A stretch of 64,000 nucleotides of DNA from Pseudomonas sp. AL03 (GCF_029960815.1 NZ_JASBRE010000018.1:1-64000); one strand, 5' to 3'. Counted from the stretch's first letter, positions 16,886 to 26,205 are shown. Notes: a model not told the origin generated them from the letters alone. Numbers and translations: made by a program.

Positions 16886-18475
16886 TTGATCTCTACAGCT
16901 AACATAACGATGCAGTTCGGCGCCAAGCCGCTATTCGAAAACGTTTCGGTCAAATTCGGCGCGGGCAACCGCTACGGTCTGATCGGCGCCAACGGTTGCG
17001 GCAAGTCGACCTTCATGAAAATCCTCGGCGGCGACCTCGAGCCATCCGGCGGCCAGGTCATGCTGGAGCCGAATGTACGCCTGGGTAAACTGCGCCAGGA
17101 CCAGTTCGCCTACGAAGAATTCACCGTGCTCGACACCGTGATCATGGGCCACGAAGAGCTGTGGAAGGTCAAGGCCGAGCGCGACCGCATCTACTCGCTG
17201 CCGGAAATGACCGAAGAAGACGGCATGGCCGTGGCAGAACTGGAAACCGAGTTCGCTGAAATGGACGGCTACACCGCCGAATCCCGTGCTGGCGAACTGT
17301 TGCTGGGCCTGGGTATCGGCATCGAGCAGCACTTCGGCCCGATGAGCGAAGTGTCCCCAGGCTGGAAACTGCGCGTATTGCTGGCGCAGGCGCTGTTCTC
17401 CGATCCTGAAGTGCTGTTGCTCGACGAACCGACCAACCACCTGGACATCAACACCATCCGCTGGCTGGAAAACATTCTGACCCAGCGCTCCAGCCTGATG
17501 ATCATCATCTCTCACGACCGTCACTTCCTGAACAGCGTGTGCACCCACATGGCTGACCTGGATTACGGCGAACTGCGCCTGTTCCCGGGCAACTACGACG
17601 AATACATGACCGTGGCGACCCAATCCCGCGAGCAACTGCTGTCGGACAACGCCAAGAAGAAAGCGCAGATCTCGGAACTGCAATCGTTCGTCAGCCGTTT
17701 CTCGGCCAACGCCTCGAAAGCCAAGCAGGCCACTTCCCGCGCCAAGGCGATTGACAAGATCCAGCTGGCCGAGGTCAAGCCTTCGAGCCGTGTGAGCCCG
17801 TTCATCCGTTTCGAACAAACCAAGAAGCTGCACCGCCAGGCGGTCATCGTCGAGCGCATGGCCAAAGGCTTCGACGGCAAGCCGCTGTTCAAGGACTTCA
17901 GCTTCCAGGTTGAAGCTGGTGAGCGCGTGGCGATCATCGGCCCGAACGGTATCGGCAAAACCACCCTGCTGCGCACCCTGGTCAACGAACTGACCCCGGA
18001 TGCCGGCACCGTGAAGTGGACCGACGCCGCGGAACTGGGCTACTACGCCCAGGACCACGCGCACGACTTCGAAGACGACTGCAACCTGTTCGACTGGATG
18101 GGCCAATGGACCCTGGGCGGCGAGCAACTGGTTCGCGGCACCCTCGGCCGGATGCTGTTCTCCAACGACGAGATTCTCAAGTCGGTCAAGGTCATCTCCG
18201 GTGGTGAGCAAGGTCGCATGCTGTTCGGCAAGCTGATCCTGCAAAAGCCGAACGTGCTGATCATGGACGAACCGACCAACCACTTGGATATGGAATCCAT
18301 CGAAGCGTTGAACCTGGCGCTGGAGAACTACCCGGGCACGCTGATCTTCGTCAGCCACGACCGTGAGTTCGTATCGTCCCTGGCCACCCGCATCATCGAG
18401 TTGAGCGCCAGCGGCGTGATCGACTTCAGCGGCACCTATGACGACTACCTGCGTAGCCAAGGCGTTGTTTTCTAA
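16886..18475 (+). CDS. ybiT: ABC-F family ribosome-associated ATPase YbiT
   Basis: A 529-residue ABC-F protein with two ATPase domains and no membrane part. Domain 1 has Walker A GANGCGKST and LLLDEPTNHLD; the linker (about 240-310) is the helical P-site tRNA interaction motif; domain 2 has GPNGIGKTT, the signature ISGGEQGRML and IMDEPTNHLD. ABC-F proteins act on the ribosomal E site and relieve stalled translation. The start is TTG at 16886 (MISTANITMQFGAKPLF), matching the conserved N terminus; no ATG is available in frame before conserved residues. A strong terminator follows directly. Confidence 0.92.
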   Translation: MISTANITMQFGAKPLFENVSVKFGAGNRYGLIGANGCGKSTFMKILGGDLEPSGGQVMLEPNVRLGKLRQDQFAYEEFTVLDTVIMGHEELWKVKAERDRIYSLPEMTEEDGMAVAELETEFAEMDGYTAESRAGELLLGLGIGIEQHFGPMSEVSPGWKLRVLLAQALFSDPEVLLLDEPTNHLDINTIRWLENILTQRSSLMIIISHDRHFLNSVCTHMADLDYGELRLFPGNYDEYMTVATQSREQLLSDNAKKKAQISELQSFVSRFSANASKAKQATSRAKAIDKIQLAEVKPSSRVSPFIRFEQTKKLHRQAVIVERMAKGFDGKPLFKDFSFQVEAGERVAIIGPNGIGKTTLLRTLVNELTPDAGTVKWTDAAELGYYAQDHAHDFEDDCNLFDWMGQWTLGGEQLVRGTLGRMLFSNDEILKSVKVISGGEQGRMLFGKLILQKPNVLIMDEPTNHLDMESIEALNLALENYPGTLIFVSHDREFVSSLATRIIELSASGVIDFSGTYDDYLRSQGVVF

Positions 18476-18491
18476 GCGTCTGCTGCAACTG

Positions 18492-18522
18492 AAAAGCCCT
18501 GTCCTGGTGACGGGGCTTTTTT
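18492..18522 (+). terminator. Rho-independent terminator of ybiT
   Basis: AAAAGCCC and GGGCTTTT pair around a short loop, followed by a T-rich tail, 17 bases after the ybiT stop. Confidence 0.85.
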
Positions 18523-18622
18523 ATGCGCGGATCGACCTTGAGAAAGTAGTTAGCCTGCTTCCTTTTATTTGCAGCCCCCGCCATGATGCAGTTCTCCCAC
18601 CGCCGCCCGCGAACGAGCCCTC

Positions 18623-19813
18623 ATGTCTGCGCAGCAACTGCCACCACAAAGCTCCACGGCGATCACCCTGCAGATCGTCTCCATCGTCTTCTATACCTTT
18701 ATTGCCTTCCTCTGCATCGGCCTGCCGATTGCGGTGTTGCCGGGGTATGTCCACGAACAGCTGGGTTTCAGCGCAATCATCGCGGGGCTGACCATCGGCT
18801 CGCAATACCTGGCCACCCTGCTCAGCCGCCCGATGGCCGGGCGTATGTCGGACAGCATCGGCACCAAGCGAGCGATTGTTTACGGGTTATCGGGGATTGT
18901 GTTGAGCGGCGTGCTGACGTTGATTTCAACGCTGCTGCAAAGCGTTCCATTGCTGAGCCTGTTGATCCTGATCGCTGGCCGCTTGTTGCTGGGGATTGCT
19001 CAAGGTTTGATCGGGGTCGGCACCATCAGTTGGTGCATGGGTCAGGTGGGCGCTGAACATACCGCGCGATCAATCTCCTGGAACGGCATCGCCTCCTACG
19101 GCGCCATCGCCATTGGTGCGCCGCTGGGGGTGGTGATGGTGGGTGAGCTGGGATTCGCCAGTCTTGGGATCGCGCTGTCGGTGCTGGCGCTGGCGGCGTT
19201 GTTGCTGATCCGCAACAAGCCTTCGGTGCCGGTGATACGCGGCGAGCGCCTGCCGTTCTGGGCAGTGTTCGGGCGTATTGCACCGTTCGGCGCGAGCCTG
19301 AGCCTCGCGTCCATTGGCTACGGCACCTTGACCACCTTCATTACCCTGTATTACGTCAGCCGCGGCTGGGTCGGCGCGGCCTATTGCCTGACGGTGTTCG
19401 GCGTCTGTTTCATTCTGGCGCGGCTGTTGTTCATCTCCAGCATCAGCCGTTTCGGTGGATTTACCTCAGCCATTGCCTGCATGAGCATTGAAACAGTGGG
19501 CTTGGTGCTGCTGTGGCTCGCGCCTTCGACCGGTTATGCGCTGATCGGCGCAGGCCTGACCGGGTTCGGTCTGTCGCTGGTCTATCCGGCGTTGGGGGTC
19601 GAAGCGATCAAGCAAGTGCCCAACTCCAGTCGCGGGGCGGGACTGAGTGCTTACGCGGTGTTTTTCGATCTGGCGCTGGCGATTGCCGGGCCGTTGATGG
19701 GCGCGGTGGCGTTGAACCTGGGGTATACGTGGATTTTCTTCAGCGCGGCGTTGCTGTCGGTAGCAGGATTGGGCCTGACACTGTTGTTGAAACGCCGTGC
19801 GATGAGCGCCTGA
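18623..19813 (+). CDS. MFS transporter, YhhS-like
   Basis: A 396-residue major facilitator superfamily permease with twelve predicted membrane helices. The loop after helix 2 reads LLSRPMAGRMSDSIGTKR, the MFS signature, and the sequence closely follows E. coli YhhS (for example IGLPIAVLPGYV and ISWNGIASYGAIAIGAPLG). YhhS-type proteins are drug/metabolite exporters of uncertain substrate. The ATG at 18623 begins just before the first helix. The gene stands alone between a terminator and a converging hydrolase gene that ends one base after its stop. Confidence 0.88.
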   Translation: MSAQQLPPQSSTAITLQIVSIVFYTFIAFLCIGLPIAVLPGYVHEQLGFSAIIAGLTIGSQYLATLLSRPMAGRMSDSIGTKRAIVYGLSGIVLSGVLTLISTLLQSVPLLSLLILIAGRLLLGIAQGLIGVGTISWCMGQVGAEHTARSISWNGIASYGAIAIGAPLGVVMVGELGFASLGIALSVLALAALLLIRNKPSVPVIRGERLPFWAVFGRIAPFGASLSLASIGYGTLTTFITLYYVSRGWVGAAYCLTVFGVCFILARLLFISSISRFGGFTSAIACMSIETVGLVLLWLAPSTGYALIGAGLTGFGLSLVYPALGVEAIKQVPNSSRGAGLSAYAVFFDLALAIAGPLMGAVALNLGYTWIFFSAALLSVAGLGLTLLLKRRAMSA

Positions 19814-20851
19814 TTACTGATCAGCAGTCTGCATCCCGGCCCTGCTCGGTTTGCCCAGAGCGTGGGAGAAGAAACGTCCGGCTTCGGACACCAGGGTGCG
19901 GTGAATGTCTTTGCGGTCGACGCCATCGGCATCGGTGCACAGCGCCGGCATGGCAATGATCTGCTCTTCGTTGCAAGGCGCCATGAACACGAAGTGCCCT
20001 GCCCCGGCCAGCAACTTGAAGTCCGGTGCTATCGGCAGTTTGCGCGCCAGGGCGGCGGCATTCTTGTCGAACGCCACCAGTTTGTCGCCGTCGCCGCTGT
20101 ATAGCAGCACCGGCACATGTACGTCGGCCAGGGTATGGCGGCCAAACTTCAGGCTCAGCGGCGCCATTAGCAGCAAGGCGCGAACCCGAGGGTCAGCCAC
20201 CGGTTGCAAGTCATCACGGTCGACAATCAATTCACCTTGGGTGTTGCAGGCATCGCGGTCGTCCGGGCGCTCCTGGCAATAGCGGCGCAGGCGGTCCAGG
20301 TCTGGCGTCGCGCCGGACAGAATCAGCGCCGTCTCCCCACCCGCCGAATAGCCGATCACACCGACCTGATTGGCATTGACGAAGGGCGCGAGCATACGAT
20401 CGCCGAGCGTCGCGGTAATGGCTTCAGAAATCTGGATGGGCCGACCGTAAAGGTTACTCAAAGTACCGAGGCGGCTGTGGTCTTTGGAGTTGTCACCGGG
20501 GTGGATCACCGCCACCACCACAAAACCTTTGCGGGCCAGCGACGTGGCGAGGTCGTGCAAGGCCAGCGGGGTTCCTGTGTTGCCGTGGGACAGCATCAGC
20601 AGCGGGAAACGGCCGATGGCGACTGGGGTGTCCTCGCCTGCTTCGACCGTGTAGCCCTCTATTTTGCTGGAGTGCTCCTTGTCGATGGAGGGATAGAAGG
20701 CGATGGCGCGCATCGGCTGCAAGTCCAGAGGGTCGAGAAAGCTCATCTCATGGAAGCCGGCGCTCCAGTGAGGATGCGGCGCAGGCGCGGCGTGCACTGA
20801 ATTCAAGCTGCTGAGCAGGCAAATCAGTAACGTTGCACAAAGACGCGCCAT
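19814..20851 (-). CDS. Secreted alpha/beta hydrolase, dienelactone hydrolase-like
   Basis: A 345-residue protein with a signal peptide (residues 1-22, ending VHA) and an alpha/beta-hydrolase fold. The nucleophile elbow is GYSAGGE, an oxyanion segment is LLMLSHGNTGT, the acid lies near LLYSGDGDKLV, and the histidine in GAGHFVF. Likely a periplasmic esterase or lipase-like enzyme; the substrate is unknown. The ATG at 20851 fits the signal peptide; the longer frame upstream has no signal-peptide character. Confidence 0.82.
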   Translation of the reverse strand: MARLCATLLICLLSSLNSVHAAPAPHPHWSAGFHEMSFLDPLDLQPMRAIAFYPSIDKEHSSKIEGYTVEAGEDTPVAIGRFPLLMLSHGNTGTPLALHDLATSLARKGFVVVAVIHPGDNSKDHSRLGTLSNLYGRPIQISEAITATLGDRMLAPFVNANQVGVIGYSAGGETALILSGATPDLDRLRRYCQERPDDRDACNTQGELIVDRDDLQPVADPRVRALLLMAPLSLKFGRHTLADVHVPVLLYSGDGDKLVAFDKNAAALARKLPIAPDFKLLAGAGHFVFMAPCNEEQIIAMPALCTDADGVDRKDIHRTLVSEAGRFFSHALGKPSRAGMQTADQ

Positions 20852-21019
20852 GGGATGCCCCACCTTGTTACTTGACCGGAGACGGTAACCCTCGACTGCA
20901 TAACCCGGGCCAGGAGATGAAACAGCCAGAAACAAAAACTCCGCTTCTGGCACTTGCGTGATCAGAATACAGAGTTTTCTGGGTATTGCCCGAGCTGTTT
21001 GATTTTCTTTACATCAGCC

Positions 21020-21631
21020 TTACGCCGCGGCGAACAACTGCTCGCTGATTTGCGTGTGAGCGTCGCTCATGGCTTTGGTGCGGACATCGTCACCGTAAGC
21101 AAGGCCATGGGCACGGACGAACTCGATGTCCGTGATACCGAGGAAGCCGAACAGCAGTTTCAAGTAATCTTCGTGAGCAACACCCGTCGCTTGACCGGCA
21201 TGCAGACCACCGGCAGTCGATACGATCACGACTTTCTTGCCGCCGCACAGGCCTTCAGGGCCGGCTTCGGTGTAACGGAAGGTCTGACCGGCAACGGCGA
21301 TGCGGTCGATCCAGGCTTTGAGTTGTGTCGGGATAGTGAAGTTGTACATCGGGGCTGCAATCACCACGGCATCGGCGGCGAGGAATTCGGCCAGCGTCGA
21401 GGCGCTCAGCTCGGCTTCGTGCTGCTGGGCGGCGTTGCGCAATTCAGCGGTAGTACCGGCGGCAACCAGGGTGGTGGCGGAAAAATGGCTGATCGCATCG
21501 GCGGCCAGGTCGCGGTAGGTCACCACGGCAGCCGGCGCGGCCGTTTGCCAGGCTTTAACGACTTCGCTGCTCAGCTGACGGGAAGCCGAGTTGTCACCAA
21601 GAATGCTCGAATCGATATGCAGCAGTTTCAT
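21020..21631 (-). CDS. azoR: FMN-dependent NADH-azoreductase
   Basis: A 203-residue flavodoxin-like quinone/azo reductase. It starts MKLLHIDSSILGDNSASR, with the FMN phosphate loop, and has APMYNFTIPTQLKAWID and VSTAGGLH, the family's flavin contacts. It reduces quinones and azo dyes by two-electron transfer from NAD(P)H and protects against quinone stress. The ATG at 21631 has an upstream GGAGATC ribosome site. It is divergent from a LysR gene, a typical regulator-target pair. Confidence 0.92.
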   Translation of the reverse strand: MKLLHIDSSILGDNSASRQLSSEVVKAWQTAAPAAVVTYRDLAADAISHFSATTLVAAGTTAELRNAAQQHEAELSASTLAEFLAADAVVIAAPMYNFTIPTQLKAWIDRIAVAGQTFRYTEAGPEGLCGGKKVVIVSTAGGLHAGQATGVAHEDYLKLLFGFLGITDIEFVRAHGLAYGDDVRTKAMSDAHTQISEQLFAAA

Positions 21632-21720
21632 GTGGGATCTCCAGGTAAGGATCGCTACGCGGCGATCTGATGGAGTGAATCCTACAGGCGAAACCAATAG
21701 ATGATTAGACCGCAACAATG

Positions 21721-21750
21721 CGATAGTTCGTCCCACTGATAGAACAATCG
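21721..21750. promoter_or_regulatory. Candidate LysR operator between azoR and its regulator
   Basis: CGATAGTTC (21721-21729) and GAACAATCG (21742-21750) form a near-perfect inverted repeat (8 of 9) with a 12-base spacer, ten bases before the LysR start. LysR proteins bind such dyads and usually repress their own gene. Confidence 0.5.
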
Positions 21751-21759
21751 AGTTCAACT

Positions 21760-22668
21760 ATGCAAGACCTCAATGATCTTTACTACTTCGCCAAGGTGGT
21801 TGAAGCCGGTGGCTTCGCTGCGGCCGGACGTTTGCTCGGGATTCCCAAGTCGCGATTATCACGGCGCATCGCCGAGCTGGAAGAACGTCTGGGTGCGCGC
21901 CTGCTGCAACGCACCACTCGACAACTGAAGCTGACTGCCGTGGGTGAACGTTATCTGCGGCACTGTCAGGCGATGCTGCTGGAAGCCGAGATGGCGGATG
22001 AAGCCGTTGCCAGCATGTCCAGCGAACCTCGCGGGCGTTTGCGGGTGTCCTGCCCCGTCGGGCTGGCCCACCAAATTCTGCGGACAGTGATTAGCGATTT
22101 CCTTGAAAAGTTTCCTCAGGTTCAACTGGAAGTCATGCTGCTCAATCGCCGCGTCGACCTGGTGACCGAGGGCGTCGATGTCGCGCTGCGGGTGCGTGAG
22201 TTGGGCGATGAGGATCCGCTGCTGGTCACTCGACGTTTGCGCCAGGCACAGATGGCGATGGTCGCCAGCCCCGCGTTCTTGCACGGACGTGAAATCAACC
22301 ACCCCGAAGACCTGAAAAACCTGCCCGTGCTCGGCGCCCTGGAAGCCGACCGCATGGTGCATATACGCATGCTCAACCAACAGGGTAAAAGCTTTGAGTT
22401 GAGCCTCGAAGCGCGATTGGGCATCGATGACTTTATCGTGCGCAAGGCCTGCACCCTCGCCGGCCAGGGTTTTACCATGCTGCCGATGATGTATTGCGAG
22501 CAGGAACTGGAAAACGGCTCGCTGGTGCAGTTGCTGCCCGATTGGTCGTTGCCTGGCGGCTGGCTGCAAGCGGTCTACCCTCATCGGCGCGGGGTGATGC
22601 CGGCCGTACGCGCCTGGCTCGACCATTTGATCGAATCATTCAATGCCTGTGGGGACCAACTGATATGA
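21760..22668 (+). CDS. LysR family transcriptional regulator, probable azoR regulator
   Basis: A 302-residue LysR protein with the N-terminal winged helix (LYYFAKVVEAGGFAAAGRLLGIPKSRLSRRIAELEE) and a periplasmic-binding-protein-like effector domain from about residue 90. The group resembles regulators of quinone-responsive reductases. Its position divergent to azoR, with a dyad between them, points to control of azoR. Its stop overlaps the possible ATG at 22665 of the next gene. Confidence 0.9.
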   Translation: MQDLNDLYYFAKVVEAGGFAAAGRLLGIPKSRLSRRIAELEERLGARLLQRTTRQLKLTAVGERYLRHCQAMLLEAEMADEAVASMSSEPRGRLRVSCPVGLAHQILRTVISDFLEKFPQVQLEVMLLNRRVDLVTEGVDVALRVRELGDEDPLLVTRRLRQAQMAMVASPAFLHGREINHPEDLKNLPVLGALEADRMVHIRMLNQQGKSFELSLEARLGIDDFIVRKACTLAGQGFTMLPMMYCEQELENGSLVQLLPDWSLPGGWLQAVYPHRRGVMPAVRAWLDHLIESFNACGDQLI

Positions 22669-22679
22669 AGGCTGGACGT

Positions 22680-23024
22680 ATGAGCGAAGAGGACGTCGTG
22701 CAATTCTGTCTCGCACTGCCGGGTGCGCGGGAAGATTACAAGTGGGGTGGCGTGCGGGTGTTTTCGATTGCGGGGAACAAGATGTTCGCCTTGCAGAATC
22801 TGCGGGGCGACTCCCTGGCCTTCAAGGTCGACAAGGACGTGTTTCTCGGTCATTGCGACCGCCCGGGAATCCGCCCGGCGCCGTATCTGGCGCGAGCTCA
22901 GTGGATCATCATGGAAACGCCCTACCCGTTGGGCCCTGAAGAGCTGCAAGGCTTGTTGCAGCGTTCCCATCAATTGGTGGTGAGCAAGTTGCCCAAGCGT
23001 ACCCAGGTCGGACTGCTGCTTTAA
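22680..23024 (+). CDS. MmcQ/YjbR family protein
   Basis: A 114-residue CyaY-like fold protein of the MmcQ/YjbR family: it reads VVQFCLALPGAREDYKWGG, then KMFALQNLRGDSLAFKVD and ends RTQVGLLL. Members are predicted DNA-binding by structure only; no function is proven. ATG 22680 has an AAGG site eight bases upstream; an alternative ATG at 22665 would overlap the LysR stop (ATGA) and add five residues. It is probably co-transcribed with the LysR gene and converges on the DUF1294 gene with four bases of overlap. Confidence 0.85.
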   Translation: MSEEDVVQFCLALPGAREDYKWGGVRVFSIAGNKMFALQNLRGDSLAFKVDKDVFLGHCDRPGIRPAPYLARAQWIIMETPYPLGPEELQGLLQRSHQLVVSKLPKRTQVGLLL

Positions 23025-23449
23025 AACAGCGCCAGCAGATTGGCCCCCAGGAACAATTGATCGATCCAGAACACTTGGTGCAGCAGCACGATCACCCAGA
23101 AGATCAGCTGAAACGACACTTTGCGCGTCTTGTGCCGAAACAGCTGCTGTGCCAGCAAGGCGCCCGGCCAGCCGCCGGCGAGTTCCACCGCATGCAGCAC
23201 GTTTTCCGGCGTGCGCCAATGGTCGGCACGCGCCTTGCGCTTGTCGCTCCAGTACAGAAAGAACGCCAGCACGCTGACGATCCCGTACGCCGCCAGGGGA
23301 ATTACCGAAACCCCGCGCAGCCACAACGACATCGCGCCGAACAGCGGCAGCGCGCACAGCACCGCGAACACCAGCAGTTTCAGCCGTGGTTGCTGGATCT
23401 CTCCTCCAGGCTTGCGTCCGGGCTTGTTGCGCGAGCTGCCATCATTCAT
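23021..23449 (-). CDS. DUF1294 family membrane protein
   Basis: A 142-residue protein with a basic, disordered N terminus (about 22 residues), two or three membrane helices and the DUF1294 signature YWSDKRKARADHWRTPENVLH then GGWPGALLAQQLFRHKT. In other bacteria this domain is often fused to a cold-shock domain; here it is alone. Function unknown. Its ATG overlaps the uppP stop codon (ATGA), so the two are translationally coupled. Confidence 0.88.
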   Translation of the reverse strand: MNDGSSRNKPGRKPGGEIQQPRLKLLVFAVLCALPLFGAMSLWLRGVSVIPLAAYGIVSVLAFFLYWSDKRKARADHWRTPENVLHAVELAGGWPGALLAQQLFRHKTRKVSFQLIFWVIVLLHQVFWIDQLFLGANLLALF

Positions 23450-24276
23450 GGCTTAACCGCGGTCCAGTCGATCCAGCCGAACTGCCAGGTGGCCAGGATG
23501 ACCAGGCCGAACGCGATGCGATACCAGGCAAACGCCGCATAGCTGTGGCTGCCGATGAACACGAGCAAGGCTCTGACGGCAATCATCGCGAAGATGAACG
23601 CCGTCACGAAACCGATCGCGAACACCGGAAAATCAGCCGGAACGAACAGGTCGCGATACTTGTAGCCTGAGTACACCGCCGCGCCGACCATGGTCGGCAT
23701 CGCCAGGAAGAAAGAAAACTCGGTGGCGGTCTTGCGCGACAAGCCGAACAGCAAACCGCCAATGATCGTCGAGCCGGAGCGCGAGGTCCCGGGAATCATT
23801 GCCAGGCACTGGGCAAAACCAACTTTCAGCGCGTCTTTCCAGGTGATTTCGTCGACGGTGTGGGCATGCACTTCATGCTGACGCTTCTCAGCCCACAGCA
23901 TGACGATACCGCCCACGACCAACGCCGTGGCCACGGTGATCGGGTTGAACAGATACTCGTGGATCAGATCAGCGAAAATCACCCCCAATACCACGGCTGG
24001 CAGGAAGGCGATCAGCAGGTTCGCGGTAAAGCGTCGAGCGCTCGGCTGCGTCGGCAAACCGATAACCACATCGAATATCTTGCGGCGAAACTCCCACACC
24101 ACCGCCAGAATCGCCCCCAGCTGAATAATGATGTTGAACGCAATGGCCCTCTCGCCACCGAAGTTGAGCAAGTCCGCCACGATGATTTGGTGACCGGTAC
24201 TGGAAATGGGCAAAAACTCCGTCAGCCCTTCTACAACGCCTAAAATCAATGCCTGCAAGGCGGTCCAAAGATCCAT
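23446..24276 (-). CDS. uppP: Undecaprenyl-diphosphatase UppP
   Basis: A 276-residue polytopic inner membrane phosphatase that recycles undecaprenyl pyrophosphate for cell-wall synthesis and gives bacitracin tolerance. The two catalytic motifs are visible: VVEGLTEFLPISSTGH near the N terminus and PGTSRSGSTIIGGLL around residue 170. The ATG at 24276 with a GGGGGA ribosome site gives the usual length; ten extra upstream codons in frame have no family support. It overlaps the DUF1294 gene by four bases. Confidence 0.94.
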   Translation of the reverse strand: MDLWTALQALILGVVEGLTEFLPISSTGHQIIVADLLNFGGERAIAFNIIIQLGAILAVVWEFRRKIFDVVIGLPTQPSARRFTANLLIAFLPAVVLGVIFADLIHEYLFNPITVATALVVGGIVMLWAEKRQHEVHAHTVDEITWKDALKVGFAQCLAMIPGTSRSGSTIIGGLLFGLSRKTATEFSFFLAMPTMVGAAVYSGYKYRDLFVPADFPVFAIGFVTAFIFAMIAVRALLVFIGSHSYAAFAWYRIAFGLVILATWQFGWIDWTAVKP

Positions 24277-24444
24277 CAATCCCCCAAAGGCGATGCGCAA
24301 AAGCATGCCCCGTTAATAGGTGTCAGAGCGTTAACTGCGATCAGCGTAGCTGAAGTGCCGCGCGCGCAGGATCCAGACAAAACCGTAAAAATTCCGTGAA
24401 AAATCAACTTGGATTCAGGTTTTTCCGTGCGGGGCCGAAATCCT

Positions 24445-24460
24445 ATCAGACAAGTCTGAT
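24445..24460. promoter_or_regulatory. Perfect short palindrome upstream of chemoreceptor gene
   Basis: ATCAGAC and GTCTGAT flank two bases in the gap between uppP and the chemoreceptor gene. It is a possible operator; no matching regulator is known to me. Confidence 0.3.
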
Positions 24461-24567
24461 TAACGCTGCCGCGTTATTGGACTTGGGTCGGATATGACCG
24501 ATAGGCAAAGTGTGGTTGGATGCTGGCGATCATTTATTACAAGAAAAAAAACCGGAGTGGCAGCGTT

Positions 24568-26202
24568 ATGAACAGCTTGCGCAGTATGTCGATCAGCCGA
24601 CGTTTGTGGCTCATCTTGATCGTGGCCGTGATGATGCTAATGACGTTGGGCGTTTTGATGCTCAAGCAGATTCACGATGACCTGTACCACGCCAAGGCTC
24701 AGAAAACCCAGCATGTGGTGCAAACCGCCAGTGGCATTCTGACCTATTACCACGACCTCGAAACCGCCGGCACGCTCACCCGCGATGCTGCGCAGAAGCA
24801 GGCACTGACAGCCGTTCGCGGTCTGCGCTATGACCAGAATGACTACTTCTGGATCAATGACCTGACGCCGGTGATGATCATGCACCCGGCCAACCCGAAG
24901 CTCGATGGCCAGAACCTCTCGGCAATCCGCGACCCGGATGGTTTTGCTTTGTTTAACGAAATGGTCGCCGTCGCCAAGAGCAAGGGTGCCGGCACGATCG
25001 ACTATCGCTGGCCTAAACCGGGGGCCAGTGCGCCGGTAGAAAAAACGTCCTACGTCAAACTGTTCGAGCCTTGGGGTTGGGTGATCGGTTCGGGCGTGTA
25101 CATCGATGACATGCAAGCCGAATTCTATGCCCAGGTCTGGAAGGCCTCGTTCGTGGGGCTGGTGATTGCCCTGATCATGGCGCTGCTGGTGATCCTGATT
25201 GCCCGCAGCATCGTGCGTCCACTGCAGGAAACCGTGAACGCCATGGCTAACATCGCCAGCGGCGAGAGCGACCTGACCCGCAGCCTCGACACCCATGGCC
25301 AGGATGAAGTCACGCAACTGGCACGGCACTTCAACGCCTTCACCGCCAAGCTGCGACTGGTGATCAAAGAACTGCAAGTGTCCGCCAGTGCCCTGGGCCA
25401 GTCGTCCAGCGAACTGGGCAACGACGCTGCCCAGGCCCAGCAACGCAGCCAGCAACAGTCCCAGCAAATGGAACTGGTGGCCACTGCCATCAATGAAGTG
25501 ACGTATGGCGTGCACGATGTTGCGAAAAACGCCGAGCACGCCGCCAGCGAAATGCGCGATGCCGAGTCTCAGGCGCAGCAAGGTCAGGTCAATATCGATG
25601 GCAGTCTGCAACAGATCGACAAATTGTCGTCCACCATCGATCAGGCGGTGGAAGTGATTCGTACCCTGGCCGCCGAAAGCACGCAGATTGGCAGCGTCCT
25701 CGAAGTGATCCGCTCCATCGCCGAGCAAACCAACCTGCTGGCCCTCAACGCGGCCATCGAAGCCGCCCGGGCTGGCGAGCAAGGTCGCGGTTTTGCGGTG
25801 GTGGCCGATGAAGTGCGACTGCTGGCCCAGCGCACCCAGAAATCCACAGCGGAGATCCAGTCGATGATCGAGCGCCTGCAAAGTCATTCCGAAGCGGCGG
25901 TCAAAGTGATCGGCGACAGCAGCCGTGCATCACAGTTGACCATCGAGCAGGCCGGTCTGGCCGGTGCAAGCCTGAATGCCATTGGCCAGGCGTTGCGCAA
26001 CCTCAACGGGCTGAACGCCTCCATCGCCAGCGCGACCTTGCAACAGGCGCATGTGGTCGAGGACATCAACCAGAACGTCACCCAGGCAGCCGGTTTGTCC
26101 CACAGCACGGCGCTGGCGGCCGAACAGTCGAGCGTGGCCAGCGTTCACCTGAAGGAATTGAGTGAGCAGTTGAACGGTCTGCTCAAGCAGTTCCGGGTGT
26201 AA
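24568..26202 (+). CDS. Methyl-accepting chemotaxis protein with sCache_2 sensor
   Basis: A 544-residue chemoreceptor. A first membrane helix (residues 12-32) leads to a periplasmic single-Cache domain (about 40-190) with the motif YDQNDYFWIND and PWGWVIGSGVYIDDM; a second membrane helix (about 195-215) precedes a HAMP domain and a signalling hairpin whose tip reads IRSIAEQTNLLALNAAIEAARAGEQGRGFAVVADEVR. sCache_2 receptors commonly sense small organic acids. The ATG at 24568 directly precedes the first helix. It ends with no CheR-docking pentapeptide. Confidence 0.93.
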   Translation: MNSLRSMSISRRLWLILIVAVMMLMTLGVLMLKQIHDDLYHAKAQKTQHVVQTASGILTYYHDLETAGTLTRDAAQKQALTAVRGLRYDQNDYFWINDLTPVMIMHPANPKLDGQNLSAIRDPDGFALFNEMVAVAKSKGAGTIDYRWPKPGASAPVEKTSYVKLFEPWGWVIGSGVYIDDMQAEFYAQVWKASFVGLVIALIMALLVILIARSIVRPLQETVNAMANIASGESDLTRSLDTHGQDEVTQLARHFNAFTAKLRLVIKELQVSASALGQSSSELGNDAAQAQQRSQQQSQQMELVATAINEVTYGVHDVAKNAEHAASEMRDAESQAQQGQVNIDGSLQQIDKLSSTIDQAVEVIRTLAAESTQIGSVLEVIRSIAEQTNLLALNAAIEAARAGEQGRGFAVVADEVRLLAQRTQKSTAEIQSMIERLQSHSEAAVKVIGDSSRASQLTIEQAGLAGASLNAIGQALRNLNGLNASIASATLQQAHVVEDINQNVTQAAGLSHSTALAAEQSSVASVHLKELSEQLNGLLKQFRV

Positions 26203-26205
26203 CCG

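Noticed and set aside
16931..18460. A 509-codon minus-strand frame opposite ybiT
   Set aside because: Antisense shadow: low-complexity composition rich in Val, Gln and His, and no start signal; ybiT on the plus strand is fully conserved.
22665..22680. ATG at 22665 as start of the YjbR gene
   Set aside because: Possible because of the ATGA overlap with the LysR stop, but ATG 22680 has the better spaced AAGG site; kept as an alternative.
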